The notes: generated by a model from the sequence alone, not told the origin. Counted from the stretch's first letter, positions 52,440-63,345 are shown. The stretch is DNA of 64,000 nt from Prorocentrum cordatum (GCA_963575745.1 CAUYUJ010019105.1:1-64000); one strand, 5' to 3'. Translations and numbers: made by a program.

Positions 52440-53210
52440 TTTCTACGTTCGGCGCCTCCTTCGCGCTGCCCTGTTGAACAGGCGCTGTGGCTGCAGGCAG
52501 GTGGATAGACGCTCAACAAATGAGAGCGAAACTGTCCAGAACACGAGTTCAATTTACTCTACAATACCATCAACCCCCTTCACTGGAACCACCATCCAAT
52601 ACAAATCCGCCAAACCTGTCGGCATGTGTGTGGGGGAGGTTGTCCGTTCGAGCCGTCGTCTCCGTCATTCGTTCGTCGTCTCCTCTGTTGCCCCTTTTCC
52701 CTGCGTTCCCCTTGCCCTGGGCCCGTCGCCGTCCCCCCCCCCCCCCATTTCCATCGGTTTTCCTCCTCAAGCGCGCCAGCATTCAGTAACGTCGTAATTG
52801 AGCCGGGGGGGGGGGCGTCCCGGGTCCTGTCCCGGGGGGGGGGGGGGGGCCGTGTCAGATGCGATTCCCCCCCGGGGGGGCCCGGGGCGCAACAAAAACC
52901 TGAGCCGGCCCAACAGTGCCCCAGGAGACTCCCGAGACGGTCCAAAAGAGCCCCGGATCGCCGCGCGATGTGTCCACGACGCCTCGGCGGCCACCAGACG
53001 GCCCAGAAGTCCCGCGCGACGCCCCAGGAGACCTCCACGGGCACCCCCAAGAGAACCCCAAGAGGAAAATTCATCGATATCCCCCGATCGGGGCCAGAAA
53101 GGCGGGAGGGGCGCGGGTGAAAGGCGCGACGCTCCCACAATCGGGGCCCCGAACCCCGGAATCAAAGAACCCGCAAGGCGGGTGCGAGGGAGGTAAGGCG
53201 GGCTGGATAT
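52440..53210. other. No gene recognised; weak V-type segment
   Basis: 52910-53070 has CCCCAGGAGACTCCCGAGAC and AGAGGAAAATTCATCGATAT, resembling V arrays and their spacers. Homopolymer C/G tracts at 52736 and 52805-52880. Confidence 0.4.
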
Positions 53211-53294
53211 TAGGGGGGGGCGTGCGTGTGTACGTGGTGTGTGTGTGTATGTGTGTGTGTGTGTGTGTGTGTTTGTGTTTGTGTGTGTGTGCGT

Positions 53295-53358
<64 letters not shown>

Positions 53359-53520
53359 CTGCGTGGCGCGCGCGCGTGTGCGTGTTTGCGCGCGCGCGCG
53401 TGCGTGCGCGCGCGTGTAATGACTGCGTGCGCGCGCGTGTGTGTGGTGGTGTGTGTGTGTGTGTGCGTGTGTTTTGCGCGCGCGTGCGTGCGCGCCGCGT
53501 GCGCGTGCGCGTGAACGTGC

Positions 53521-53563
<43 letters not shown>

Positions 53564-53855
53564 TGTGTGTTTGTGTGTGCGTGTGCGTATGTGTGTGCGT
53601 GTGTGTTTGCGCGTGCGCGTGTTTGCGTGTTTGCATGTGTGCGTGCGTGCGTGCGTGCGTGCGTACGCGTGTGTGTGTGCGTGTGTGTGTGTGTGTGTTT
53701 GTGCGCATGCGCGTCCGCGCGCGTGTGTGTGTGTGTGTGCGTGTGTGTCTGTGCGTGTGTGTGTGTGTGTCTGTGCGTGTGTGTATGTGTGTGTGTGTGA
53801 ATGTGTGAATGTGTGAATGTGTGAATGTGTGAATGTGTGAATGTGTGTGTATGTA

Positions 53856-53908
<53 letters not shown>

Positions 53909-53935
53909 GTGCGTGCGTGTGTGTTCGTTCGCGTG
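53210..53935 (+). repeat. (TG)n-rich 0.7-kb array
   Basis: TG with GCG, TTTG and AATG changes; local AATGTGTG (53798-53845) and GTGC (53868-53920) subarrays. Cys/Val or His/Thr frames are by-products. Confidence 0.98.
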
Positions 53936-54544
53936 TTTTGTGCGCGCGGGCGCGGGGGGGCAGCGGGCGGGGGGGGGCGTCGGCGGGGGCGGTGGAACGC
54001 GCGCGCAGGCGGCGAGCGTGGAGGAACGCGGAAAAGGGAGGTCGAAGGGGGGGGGGGGGGGGCGGGCGCGTTGGAGGCCCCGCAAACCCGACGCGATGGG
54101 GCGGCGCTTCTGACGAGCGACGCGACCGACGCAAACCCGCCACGACTGTCCAAGAGTTCTTCGCGTCGGGCCGCCAGGGGGGCGAACCTGGGTAACGGCG
54201 GTGACGAACGCGTCTGCGCAGCGGCCCGCAGGGGGGGGGGGGGGATGGGCGAGCGCAGAGGGCGGCGGAATGGGGGCGGGCGAGCCGGTCGGCGAAGAAA
54301 GAAAGAGGCGGGGGGGGGGCGAGGGCCGGAAGAGGGCGGGCGGGCCCGGCGCGCAGGCGCGCCCGACGCAGCGGCAGACTTTTGGCAGGCGCGGCGCAGA
54401 TCGGAGCGCGGGATGGAGGTCGGCCAAGGGGGGGGCGCAAGGCGCCGCGCCAGCTGCGCGCGCGGCAGCTGGCCGCTTCGCGCGCGCGCTCAGTCGGCGC
54501 CGCCCGCGAGCGGCCCGGGCGCCGCGCCCGCTGGATGCACCTGC

Positions 54545-54643
54545 GGAAGGCCTCGCGGTCGTTCGGGCCGACTGCTGCATGGGACTCGCCGCTCTCCCAG
54601 CCACGCCTGGCGACGTCGTCCTTCAGGTGAGCGAGGGCGGGCG
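54545..54643 (-). pseudogene. Exon-like fragment
   Basis: Reads HLKDDVARRGWESGESHAAV, then GPNDREAFRRCIQ on minus, preceded by CACCTGAAG (possible acceptor) and followed by CCGCAG|GTGCAT (possible donor). It shares frame with the larger stretch at 54760-55397. Family unknown. The opposite strand also has AG|GTGAGC at 54626, so strand is uncertain. Confidence 0.3.
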
Positions 54644-54759
54644 CCTCTTTGGTCCGGGCGCGCGCGAAGAACGCGCCGGCTACGCGCCTCTTTGGCCCGG
54701 GCGCCTCTTTGGTCCGGGCGGGCGGGCGCGCGCGAAGAACGCGCGGGCGGGCGCCCCCC

Positions 54760-55397
54760 CCCCCCCCTCCGCGGGGCCGCGGCGCCCCCCCCTGCGCCGC
54801 TGCGGGCGCCGCTGCCGCCTCAGCGGGCACCGCGGCTGGCGCTTCGGCGGCGGCCTGCGCTGGCGCCCAAGCGGGCGCCGACGCGGCGGGCGCCGCGCCG
54901 CGCCCCCTCGCCGCTTCGGCAGGCCGCCCCGCGCCCTCGGCGGCGGCCTGGTCTGGTCCGCCGCGGGCGCCGCGCCGTTCTGCTTCTTGAGCCCCCTTGG
55001 CTTTCTTGGCGTTGGGCGGCCCCGCCGCGGGCATCGGCGCGCCCGCGTCGGCCTCCTCCCCGTCGCCCGACGCCCCCCCCCCCCGCGCCGCGGGAAGCGG
55101 CAGCAGCACCCCCAGGGATTCCTCCTGCTCGTCGGGCGCTGGGAGGGGCACCAGGTCGCTCTGCGCGAAGAAGAAAGACTCGTCGTAAAGGTCGGCGACT
55201 AGCAGCGGCATGGCGTCCGCCGCCACTGCGTTCGCAACCGCCCCGGCATCGGAGATCTCTGTCACGCCAGCGCCGCAACCCTTGGGCTCCGCGCGCGAAG
55301 GGAACTCGACGAATGCGTGGTTGACGGCCATATTCATGATCTCGCCGAGCTTGGCGTCGTCCTCGGGCGTGCTCGCCGCGCGGGCGGACTCGGCGAC
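54760..55397 (-). CDS. Best exon-like stretch, acidic protein of unknown family
   Basis: Following a good 3' splice-like site on minus (pyrimidine-rich run, CCCCCCGCAG|GTCGCC at 55398), the frame reads PEDDAKLGEIMNMAVNHAFV, EFPSRAEPKGCGAGVTEISD, ADAMPLLVADLYDESFFFAQ and SDLVPLPAPDEQEESLGVLL, then an Ala/Gly-rich linker with NAKKAKGAQEAERRGARGG. Mixed hydrophobic and acidic residues with no repeat in the first 120 codons look like genuine coding sequence. The acidic segments followed by a basic patch could suit a regulatory protein, but that is only a guess. No start, stop or family is recognised; it may be a gene or a gene remnant. Confidence 0.4.
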
Positions 55398-55924
55398 CTG
55401 CGGGGGGATGGAAAGGAGGGGTGCCGATGTGCCTGGCGGCGGGCTCCGTCCGACCGAGCTGCCCCTTGCTCCCGCTGAACTCCCGCCGTGGCTTCCGCCG
55501 ACCTTTCCGCCGACCCGCCCGCCCGCCCACTCGGGCGAGGAGTAAGGGTGCACAGCAGGCCTATCTATGGCACCATGGAGGCCTGGGTTCGGCCGATGGC
55601 CTCGGGCGCCTGCCTGTGCGCCCAGGCGTCTGCTCAGGGAACGGGAGGGGGGCGTGCCGAGGTGCCCGTGCGATTGCCAGTGCGTTCTGGGCCGACTGAA
55701 GTTTGTGGATTGGCAGTCGAGACGGGGCCAGAGACCTGGGCAGAGTGCGCGTCCACTTTCTGCATCAGCTGCGTGCGCCTCCCTTCTCTGCTCATCCTGC
55801 GTAGGCCATGGGGCCAGCCAGAGCGCTATTCTAGGCCAGCTCCGCATCTACCTCTTGTGCGGCAGGGCTCCGCCCTCCCCCCCGTGGGGGGCATGTCAGC
55901 GTTCTCGCCCAAACTCGCCCGATG

Positions 55925-56180
55925 ACGGCCCAAGAGGCCTCCAGGAGGGACCCACAACGGCCCGAGAGGGCCCCAAGACGGTCCAAGACGCCTCCGAGAC
56001 GGCCCGAAAGGCCGCCAAGGTGCCCAGAAGAGGGACCATAATCATATTTCAAGCCCTCGGCCCCAGGGAAGCTCCCGAGAGGCCCCCAAGGGGCCCCAAG
56101 AGGCGCCCAAGAGGCCCCCAGTAAGGCCCAAAACGCTCCAGGAGGCTTCCAAGAGGTCCCCAAGAGGCTCTCAAGAGCCC
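55925..56180 (+). repeat. V array
   Basis: GGCCCAAGAGGCCTCCAGGA, CCAAGACGCCTCC and AGGGACCATAATCATATTTC (spacer). 55400-55925 and 56280-56650 hold no recognised gene. Confidence 0.8.
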
Positions 56181-57074
56181 CCTGAACTGTTCCCCTGGAA
56201 GGCCCTCCTGCTCTTCCTCCTCCTCCTCTTCCTCCTCGTCCTCGTCGTCTTCAGGGTCGGCGGCACCGGCCGCGAAGCCTTCGCATTCTGAAGCATGGGC
56301 CGCCGACCCCGACTAGTAGGAGGTGAGAGATCGTGCGAGATATTTGGCTGTCCATCTGCCCCATTCCCCCTCTCCTGGAGTCGAGAATTCCGTCCCCTGG
56401 CATCGTTGGGGTACGAGCCCCCCAGTGCACCTCCGGGACATCGGAGCCTCCGAATCCACCCTCCGCAGCCGCCAGGATGCCCCAAGAGCCTTCGAATATG
56501 ACTCTGGCTCCACAGTGGCTCCACCACGCCACACGCCAGAGAGGCCTCAAGAACACCAAAGATGGCATCAAGACGCTCCCATTCGCCCAAAGGTGGCCCC
56601 AAGAGAGAGTCACCCGATTGCTGTTCCCCAGTTGTTTGTCAAGGTATTGTAGCGTTCTCCCATATCCTTGCTTCTGAAAACGGAAGACAGCCCGACAGGC
56701 ACCTCATGCTGGCCCAAGGCGGCACACGAGGCCCGGGACGGCCCAAGAGTTCCCCAATCCAAGGGCCTCGCAGCCACCTTCGCTGACCGCTGGCCTCACG
56801 GAACGCGGCGGCGCCTCGGGGCAGAGTGCCCCTCGCCCTGCCGCGCTCCTGCCTCCCGCCCCCCACTGCCCGTGCCGCCTGCCCCTGCGCCCTGCCCCTT
56901 CCCCCTCCTGCCCCTTGCCCCCCCCCCCGCCGCGGCAAACCCCCCGCCCCCTGCTCGCCGCCGCACCCTGCCCCAACTGCTGCCGCTTGCTGCCGCCGCT
57001 GCCGCCGCTGCAGCCGCCGCGGCAGCCGCCGCATCCGCTCCAACCGCCGCGGCGACCCCCGCAGCCGCCGCCGC

Positions 57075-57190
57075 CGCCGCCGCGGCCTCGAGCGCTGGTG
57101 CTCCAGGTCGCCGAGCTGTCGCCTGCAGGACTCGGCCGCGGCCTCCAGCGCCGCCGCCTCGCGCTCGGCACGGCCCGCCCTGTCCTCGGG
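57075..57190 (-). pseudogene. Coding-like coiled-coil fragment between triplet arrays
   Basis: Reads GRAEREAAALEAAAESCRRQ, then LGDLEHQRSR on minus. GTC triplets lie upstream and GCC/CCG triplets downstream. Family unknown. Confidence 0.3.
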
Positions 57191-57345
57191 AGGTCGTCGT
57201 CGTCGTCGGCGTCGGCGTCGTCGACGTCGTCGTCACCGTCCGTCGTCGACGACGTCGTCAGTCATCACCGTCGCCGTCGCAGTCGTCGACGACGTCGTCA
57301 GTCGTCCATCGTTGTCGTCGCCGCCGCCGATATCGTCGTGGTCGA
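57191..57345 (+). repeat. (GTC)n-rich array
   Basis: GTCGTCGTCGTCGGCGTCGG and a doubled GTCGTCGACGACGTCGTCAG palindrome. Confidence 0.92.
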
Positions 57346-57734
57346 CGTCAGCGGGAGGAGAGGAAGGGGGTGTCCTGCAGAGGGGGGATGAGGGGAGGAT
57401 GGGGAGGAGCAGGGAAGAAGGATGCTCAGCAGCAGCAAGACACTGGACACTGGACGCTGCGGCGCGGCTGTTCGTCCCGCGGGACGGCCCGACGAGGGGC
57501 TACGCGGTGGCGCCTCGGCGCTGGCATATTTTACCGATATACATACATATACACATATATATATGCGCCGCTGGGCACGGAGTGGGCGTGTCCTGAGGTC
57601 CTTTGCCCAATCCCCGGAACCTCAGTCCTCACTCCTGAGGGGTCTTCAAGAGGCACGGAGCCGAAATTGCCAAATCCGCTGGGGCTTTTCGCATGGCCCC
57701 TCGGGTTCCAAGCGTCTTCTAGCCTGACTTTTTC

Positions 57735-58265
57735 GGTCCCAAGAGGGCCCCAAGACGGGCCACGCGGGGTCCAAGATGCCGCCAACCGCCAAGACGGTCC
57801 AAGAGGGCCCCGAGTCGCCCAAGAGGCCTCCAAGACGCCCCAAGAGGCCTCCAAGAGGCTTACCAAGATGGCCCCAAGAGGCAAAACCATTGATATTCCC
57901 ATCCCAAGACGGCCCAAGAGGTCTTCAAAGGCTCCCAAGAGGGTCCCAACCAAGACGGCCTAACAGGGCCCCAAAACGACCCTAGAGGCGGCCAAGACAG
58001 CACAACAGATCCCAAAGACGGCCCCAAGAGGGGAAACACGAGCCGACAATTCCAGCCTTCCGTCAGAAGAGGCCCCCAGGAGTCCCCGAGAGGCCTCCAA
58101 GACGCCCCAAGATGCCTCCAAGAGGCTCCAAGAGGCCCAAAAGAGGCCCCCAGACGGCTCCCAAGACTCCAAAAGGCCCCCGTGAGGCCTCCCACGATAT
58201 CCCAACACAAATCCAGGAGGCCTATAACTCACAATCCAGGCACGGTGGCGGGACTTGCCGTAGGC
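57735..58265 (+). repeat. V array with block O
   Basis: CCAAGAGGCCTCCAAGACGC units, spacer GGCAAAACCATTGATATTCC at 57880, ending GGCCTATAACTCACAATCCA, GGCACGGTGGCGGGAC (block O). Confidence 0.85.
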
Positions 58266-58436
58266 AGCTGCAAGTAGGCGGTGTGTGTATATATCTAAAT
58301 ATGCTTATAGACACAACTATGTTTACGTATCTATCCACATATATATATATACACACTTTTTTTGTATGCACATGTATTCAGTTATAGATTTCCCCGACAG
58401 TGCTTGCACTTAAGGGGTTATTGCTTGCGACCCAAG

Positions 58437-58640
58437 GATCTGGGCCTGATTGCCGTTTCCGCCGTCCTGTGGTGGCCCTGTCGCCGCCAGTCGCCACCCC
58501 TCGTCTGGGCCTGATTGCCGCTTCGCCCGCCATGTTGTGACCCTGTCGCCGCCCGTCGCCGCCCTCGTCTGGGACTGATTGCCCGTTCCGACGGCATGTG
58601 GTGGCCCCGTCGCCGCCCGTCGCCGCCCCTCGTGCGCTAA
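58437..58640 (+). repeat. About 65-bp tandem repeat, three copies
   Basis: TCTGGGCCTGATTGCCG, CCRTSYTGTGGTGGCCCTGT and CGCCGCCCGTCGCC repeat at about 58439, 58504 and 58568. Confidence 0.88.
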
Positions 58641-59450
58641 ACATAGGTTCCACCACATAGGTTGCGTCACATAGATTGCACCACATGGATTGCAACACAT
58701 GTATTGCTGAACACATCTTAGCACAAACAGTCGGATTCGATTGGACAGGACACGCGAGAGGACACAAGACCCTTCCGAGGGTCACGTCGCCACAGGAATG
58801 CAAGAGGCATGGATCGCGAGACACAAGACACGACGGTACCCTCGCTTTGGCAGGGTCGACCTACTTATCAGGGCCGACTGTAGATTCAACCCCAGATTTT
58901 ACAAAACATAGTTTGCATCAATTAGCGTACATAATGAAGCTCTCATCACACATGTTGCACGGCATAGATTTCAACACTACGTATAGCTCACACCGCATAG
59001 GACCCAGATTGCACCATATAGATTGCGGCACATACAGTGCACCACATAGTATTGCACCACACATTTTGCTTCGCATAGGTTGCACCACATAGCATGTACC
59101 AATATTGCACCAAACAGAATGCACCATTCATATTGCGCCACACAGATTGAATTTCATAGATTGCTTAGCATCGGCCCTCCACGCAGAGCAGACAACCTAC
59201 ATTGCATCGCATATATGGCATCACATAACTTGCAACACATAGCTTGCACCGCATAGCTGCATCACATAGCTTGCACCACGTAGTTTGCACCACTCTGGTT
59301 GCACCACATATACTGCTTTCCATAATCTGGACCACATAGCTGACACCAATATTGCACCACAAAGGTTGCATCACATGGACTGCATCACAGATATTGCACC
59401 ACACAGCTTATACCACATACATTGTACCACATAGATTGCAACACAACGGC
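58640..59450 (+). repeat. 14-bp ATTGCACCACATAG repeat field
   Basis: ATTGCACCACATAG, TTGCATCACATAGC and GTACCACATAG, in two fields (58640-58720 and 58910-59450) separated by a less repetitive 58725-58900. AT-richer than the surroundings. Confidence 0.9.
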
Positions 59451-59489
59451 TGCAACGCAGAGTAAGCTAGAACACAACGTTTGGTGTCC

Positions 59490-59580
59490 ACGATGGCACA
59501 CACACGCAAACACACGCACGCACCTACCCACACACGCATGCGCACGCTAGCAAACACGCACGCACGGACGCAAATGAACA
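59490..59580 (+). repeat. (ACGC/ACAC)n short array
   Basis: CACACACGCAAACACACGCA and similar. Confidence 0.85.
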
Positions 59581-59904
59581 TGTAATCATTCCCCATGTGA
59601 CAGATTACGTAAATGCACATGCTTAGATGTAATTACGTATGCATGTACATGTTTTCAAGTTCTAGATGGACGAACACATGTGCAACACACCTGCAGATGT
59701 GTACGTACATGTACTGTACACATGCCGCATGTGTATACGATAGAGTGATGAGGAGGAGTCCTGCTCTTTTCCGTCGCCCTGGGTTCAGACTGGCGGATGA
59801 TGTCCCACTCCTCCACCTCACTCCGTGTTCCTCCTCCCCTTCCTCTTCATCCTCGTTCTCCCTCTACGCTGCCCCGTCTCCTCCGGCGCCTCCTCATCGT
59901 CCTT

Positions 59905-59938
59905 CCCTGCCTCCTCCTCCTCCTCCTCCTCCTCAGGA
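59905..59938 (+). repeat. (CTC)n short array
   Basis: CTC triplets, next to the coding-like fragment at 59940. Confidence 0.9.
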
Positions 59939-59939
59939 C

Positions 59940-60053
59940 GAGGACGGCTAGGGCAACGAGCAGCGGCAGCGGGCGACGAGGGTCGGCGGCGTCCTCCTCG
60001 GCGGAACTCTCGCCAGACAGCGCCCGCAGCTGCCCCTGCAGCTCCTCGGCCAT
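59940..60053 (-). pseudogene. Coding-like fragment with possible start
   Basis: Reads MAEELQGQLRALSGESSAEE, then DAADPRRPLPLLVALAVLVL on minus, a charged helix then a hydrophobic run, before the CTC array. Too short to judge; family unknown. Confidence 0.25.
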
Positions 60054-60080
60054 GGCGGGGGGGAGGGGGGGACGGGGATT

Positions 60081-60208
60081 GCCATCGCTCGGACGTTCAT
60101 TCCCTGTGCATTTTTCGGTTTCGTGCGTGTTTTTGATTGCTCGATGATTCAGGATGCTCCTCCAGGGTTCTCACCGAGAAACAAAAATGCACACGTCCGA
60201 GCGATGCC
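60081..60208. mobile_element. Family A element, copy 4
   Basis: GCCATCGCTCGGACGTTCAT to GCACACGTCCGAGCGATGCC; core GATGCTCCTCCAGGGTTCTC. Confidence 0.87.
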
Positions 60209-60479
60209 AAGGGGAGGGAGGGGGGAGGGAGAGGAGGGCGGAGGAACAAAAAGCGAGCGAAGAGTGTGGGTGATGAGGCGGGAGGCCCTGGGTGGAGGGA
60301 GGCGTTTCCCTCTCTCTGCGGTGCCAGATCCTGTAGGCCCCGTCTGGAGAACAAGGAGAAGGATGAGGAGGTAGAAGACGGGACTAGTGAAGTAAGGGAG
60401 TGTGGGAGGGAAGAAGGGGTGGGAGGATAGGACGATGATAAACATGTGGGGAAGTATGATGGCGATGATGTTGCTAATG

Positions 60480-60486
60480 ATGATAT

Positions 60487-60537
<51 letters not shown>

Positions 60538-60570
60538 CGATGATGATGCTGATGATAATGATGACGACGA
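60480..60570 (+). repeat. (GAT)n array
   Basis: GAT triplets at 60489-60555, part of a larger GATGATGCTGATGATAATG field. Confidence 0.95.
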
Positions 60571-60930
60571 CAAGGGGAGTAGGAGGGAGAAGCAGGAAGG
60601 AGAAGGACAGAAGAGACGAGAGGGAGGAGGGAGGACAAGGGGCGCGAAAGGGATGATAACTGCTGATGATGAGGAAGAAGCTGGTCTGAGCTGAGAGAGA
60701 CGAGGACAAGTGGCAGGATGACGGGGATGACCACCTCCTCAATGTCCACTTACGCTTCAGAAATATCGCCGGTGATCCTTGGGGCGATGCTCCAGGGGTC
60801 ACCTGGCCACAATTCGATCCACCAACCCGGGGCCTGCTGGCCCTGGAGGAGGGCTACGATCGATGGCTCTCGCTTGCCAGCAGGAGCAGGAACGACCTCC
60901 GCCACCTTCCTGCACTCTTCCTCCTCTGGA

Positions 60931-61130
60931 GGCCTCCAAATTGGGGTCCGAAGTGTAATGGGGTCGGAGGACGGCGCCGCATCGGCGATGCGCGTCGATG
61001 TCGGCGATGCATCGCCGCGGCCGGCCTGGTGACATCCGGGCTCCGCATCGGGCCGCACCGCGGATGCCCCGGGGCCGAGCGGCGCGATCGTCCGACCCCA
61101 TCTGCTCGGACCCCATCGCCCGCTGAGCCT
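60931..61130. mobile_element. Family Y palindromic element, copy 4
   Basis: ATGGGGTCGGAGGACGGCGC inverted as GGCGCGATCGTCCGACCCCA; CATCGGCGATGCGCG, GGCTCCGCATCGGGCCGC inside. Ends GGCCTC and GAGCCTC near 60931 and 61130. Confidence 0.75.
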
Positions 61131-61138
61131 CATGTTGC

Positions 61139-61305
61139 TCCCATCGTATCTAAGGACCACGACCCAAGAATCATTCCGAGCTCCCAGAAAAAGTGTCCCG
61201 AAAGAGAGAGTCGAAACAGTGTCTCCCGAGGCCCGACACGTGAAAACCCTCGGCCCTCGAGTTTGGGGGTGCGCTCGACACTCTTTCTGGCGATCAAGGC
61301 TGAAG
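61139..61305 (+). repeat. Dispersed repeat U, copy 2
   Basis: CCCATCGTATCTAAGGACCA, CCGAGCTCCCAGAA, GAAAACCCTCGGCCCTCG and CTGGCGATC match 33188-33345. Confidence 0.7.
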
Positions 61306-61418
61306 TAGGTTGGAACATCATAAGCTGAGCCCAGTCCTCCACCCCCGCGTCGTCGCTCCTCCGTCCACGCCTCCTCCTTGCCTCCGCTCTCGCCACCTCT
61401 GCGCGTGCTTCTACCCTG

Positions 61419-61583
61419 AAGGGGCCCAAGGACACACAAATAAATACACACAAATAAAACGATTCCCCATCTTGTCCCATCTTCGGGGGGTTTTCGTCTT
61501 CCCCCCCCCCCACTTCCCATAGTTTCCCATATGTTCGGGGGAATCGACGATGAATTGTGTCTGTGTGTTTCTTTCCCTCCTGA
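61419..61583 (+). mobile_element. Family G element, copy 5
   Basis: AAGGGGCCCAAGGACACACA to CTTTCCCTCCTGA, with CCCATCTTGTCCCATCTTCG in place of the usual AT core. Confidence 0.85.
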
Positions 61584-61864
61584 CACCCCCCCACCCCTCT
61601 CCTCCGCGAGCCAGTCCCCATCTGCCCCATCGGATGAGGCACGGGCGGTGGCGGAGGAAGGCGTGGCGGAGGAGGATGAGAAGAAGGGCGAACAGGGAGG
61701 CGATGACCGAGAGGGCGAGGACGAGGAGGAGGAGGAGTGAGGATGACGCCACGAGCGGGTGTGCGCTCGGCGGCCTGGCTAAGAAAAAAAAAGGAGAGCG
61801 AGGAGGACGACGCCCTCGCCTGTTGCTCCGTCCTCTCCCCCGCCCTCTGCTCCCCCTTCTGGTT

Positions 61865-62285
61865 TCCTTCCGTCCCCGTGGCCTTCGGACCATCACGAAG
61901 GGGCCCTGGAACACACGAAAAAATACACACAAATAACAGGACCCCCCATATTTTCGTATATGTCCTTGGTTTTTGCCTTTCCCACCACTTCCCATAGTTT
62001 CCCCTATTTTCTGGGGAATCGAAGATTAATTGTGTCTGTGTGTTTTTCCTCCTGACATCACTCGGGCCTCTGGTGGCCGTTCGGGACGGCCGAGGCACCC
62101 CCGGAACGCCCTCGGCGCGGCGCAGCCGATGGAAGGCATCCCGAGGCTGGCAAGGCGCCGAGATCTGACGACTACGCCCGAACCGAACACCTCGAACAGC
62201 GACCCTCCCCTCCCACCCCTCCTCCTCCCCCCGCCACCCCTGGGAGTAGCCCTCACTCCGGAGTCACTGGGGAGCAGCCCACGCT
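61865..62285 (+). repeat. Dispersed repeat I, copy 2, split by family G
   Basis: CCTTCGGACCATCAC, element G, then CATCACTCGGGCCTC, GGCCGTTCGGGACGGCC and GGCGCGGCGCAGCCGATGGA. Compared with 48945-49190, the G element is the only extra DNA at this point. Confidence 0.8.
61898..62055 (+). mobile_element. Family G element, copy 6, inserted in repeat I
   Basis: AAGGGGCCCTGGAACACACG to TTTTTCCTCCTGA. CATCAC is duplicated (61891-61896 and 62056-62061). Confidence 0.9.
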
Positions 62286-62512
62286 GGAGAGCGAGCAACT
62301 GCTGTGAGGTTGCGGCGGGGGGGCACCACCCGCGTTTTCCTTGCTAACCCTCTTCCTCTCATTCCTCCTCCTCCTCCTCTTCCTCCTGACCATTACGCAA
62401 TCACCCGTGGACGGCACCGTCGGACGATTCCAGAGAGACGAGCAACAGGAGGACCGCGAAGGGAGGAGTTTGGAGAAGGAAGAGAGGATGAGAACAAACT
62501 GTGTGCGCTCGC

Positions 62513-62707
62513 TCGGGAGCGGCCAAGAGGGGGGTGTCCAAGAGGGGGGGGTGCAAATCATGACCGGCGGCATGTGCGCGGCCCAGCGGGGGAGCCAGGG
62601 ACGTAATGAAATAAGAAGAGGGCGCCATGCAATCTGGGAAATATCATGGCCCCCGCCATGATATCCACCCCCCCCCTAGTCATCACCCCCCTCTTTTCCG
62701 CCCCCGA
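62513..62707. mobile_element. Family F element with 17-bp flanking direct repeat
   Basis: TCGGGAGCGGCCAAGAGGGG to CCCCTCTTTTCCGCCCCCGA. AAACTGTGTGCGCTCGC stands directly before (62496-62512) and after (62708-62724), longer than the 7-bp GAGTGCC repeat at the copy at 44153. Confidence 0.88.
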
Positions 62708-62889
62708 AAACTGTGTGCGCTCGCGCCAGATCCGGCGGATTCCGGAAACCCTGAACCCCAAAAGGTTGCCATCTCTGGGGAGGGAGACTTTTGCTTCCGC
62801 TGGCCTTCTTGTTGTTTTCCGCCGGCCTTCTGCCAGCTTCCGCCGGTGGAGCCGCCCTGATTCTACTTCCGCGCCGCCCTCCGCCGACC

Positions 62890-63030
62890 TGCCCCCGAGG
62901 ACGAGGGACGACAACTCCTTCGACCCTCGTAGGACGACAACTCCCCCGAGGACGAGGACGAGGGACGACAACTCCCCCCGAGGACGAGGACGAGGGACGA
63001 CAACTCCTTCGACCCTCGAAGGCGCAGCCC
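62890..63030 (+). repeat. GAGGACGAGGGACGACAACTC tandem repeat
   Basis: ACGAGGGACGACAACTCC recurs at about 62901, 62961 and 62991, with GTAGGACGACAACTCC near 62930; TTCGACCCTCG appears twice. Confidence 0.88.
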
Positions 63031-63081
63031 TCCTCTGCAGCGCCCCACCTGACAGCCTCCCCCGTCCCCTCCCCCTCCCCT

Positions 63082-63088
63082 CAGCGAA

Positions 63089-63119
<31 letters not shown>

Positions 63120-63205
63120 CCGCCGCCGACGACGACGACGACGACGCCGAGCGGCGCGACGACGACGACGCCGCGCCACGACGCCGACCCCGCAGCGTCG
63201 CCGCC
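63082..63205 (+). repeat. (GAC/GCC)n array
   Basis: GACGACGACGACGGCGAC triplets. Confidence 0.93.
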
Positions 63206-63345
63206 GAGCGGCGGCGGCCCCGCGGCGGGCGTCCTCGGCCGCGCCGCGCGCGGCGCCGAGCTCCGCCTCCAGCCGGCCGCGGCACCCGAGCAGGCGCTGG
63301 GCCTCGACCTCGCCGGCGCGGCCGCCGTCGCCAGGTTTCGTCGGG
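63206..63345 (-). pseudogene. Coding-like coiled-coil fragment beside GAC array
   Basis: Reads EVEAQRLLGCRGRLEAELGA and ARGAAEDARRGAAAARRR on minus. Close in style to 42125-42290 (LGALEAELEAEEAEAGRQEA). Family unknown. Confidence 0.3.

Noticed and set aside
52767-55847. 1026-residue minus-strand open frame
   Set aside because: Most of it crosses the TG array (His/Thr runs) and GC-rich filler; only 54545-54643 and 54760-55397 look protein-like, and these are listed separately.
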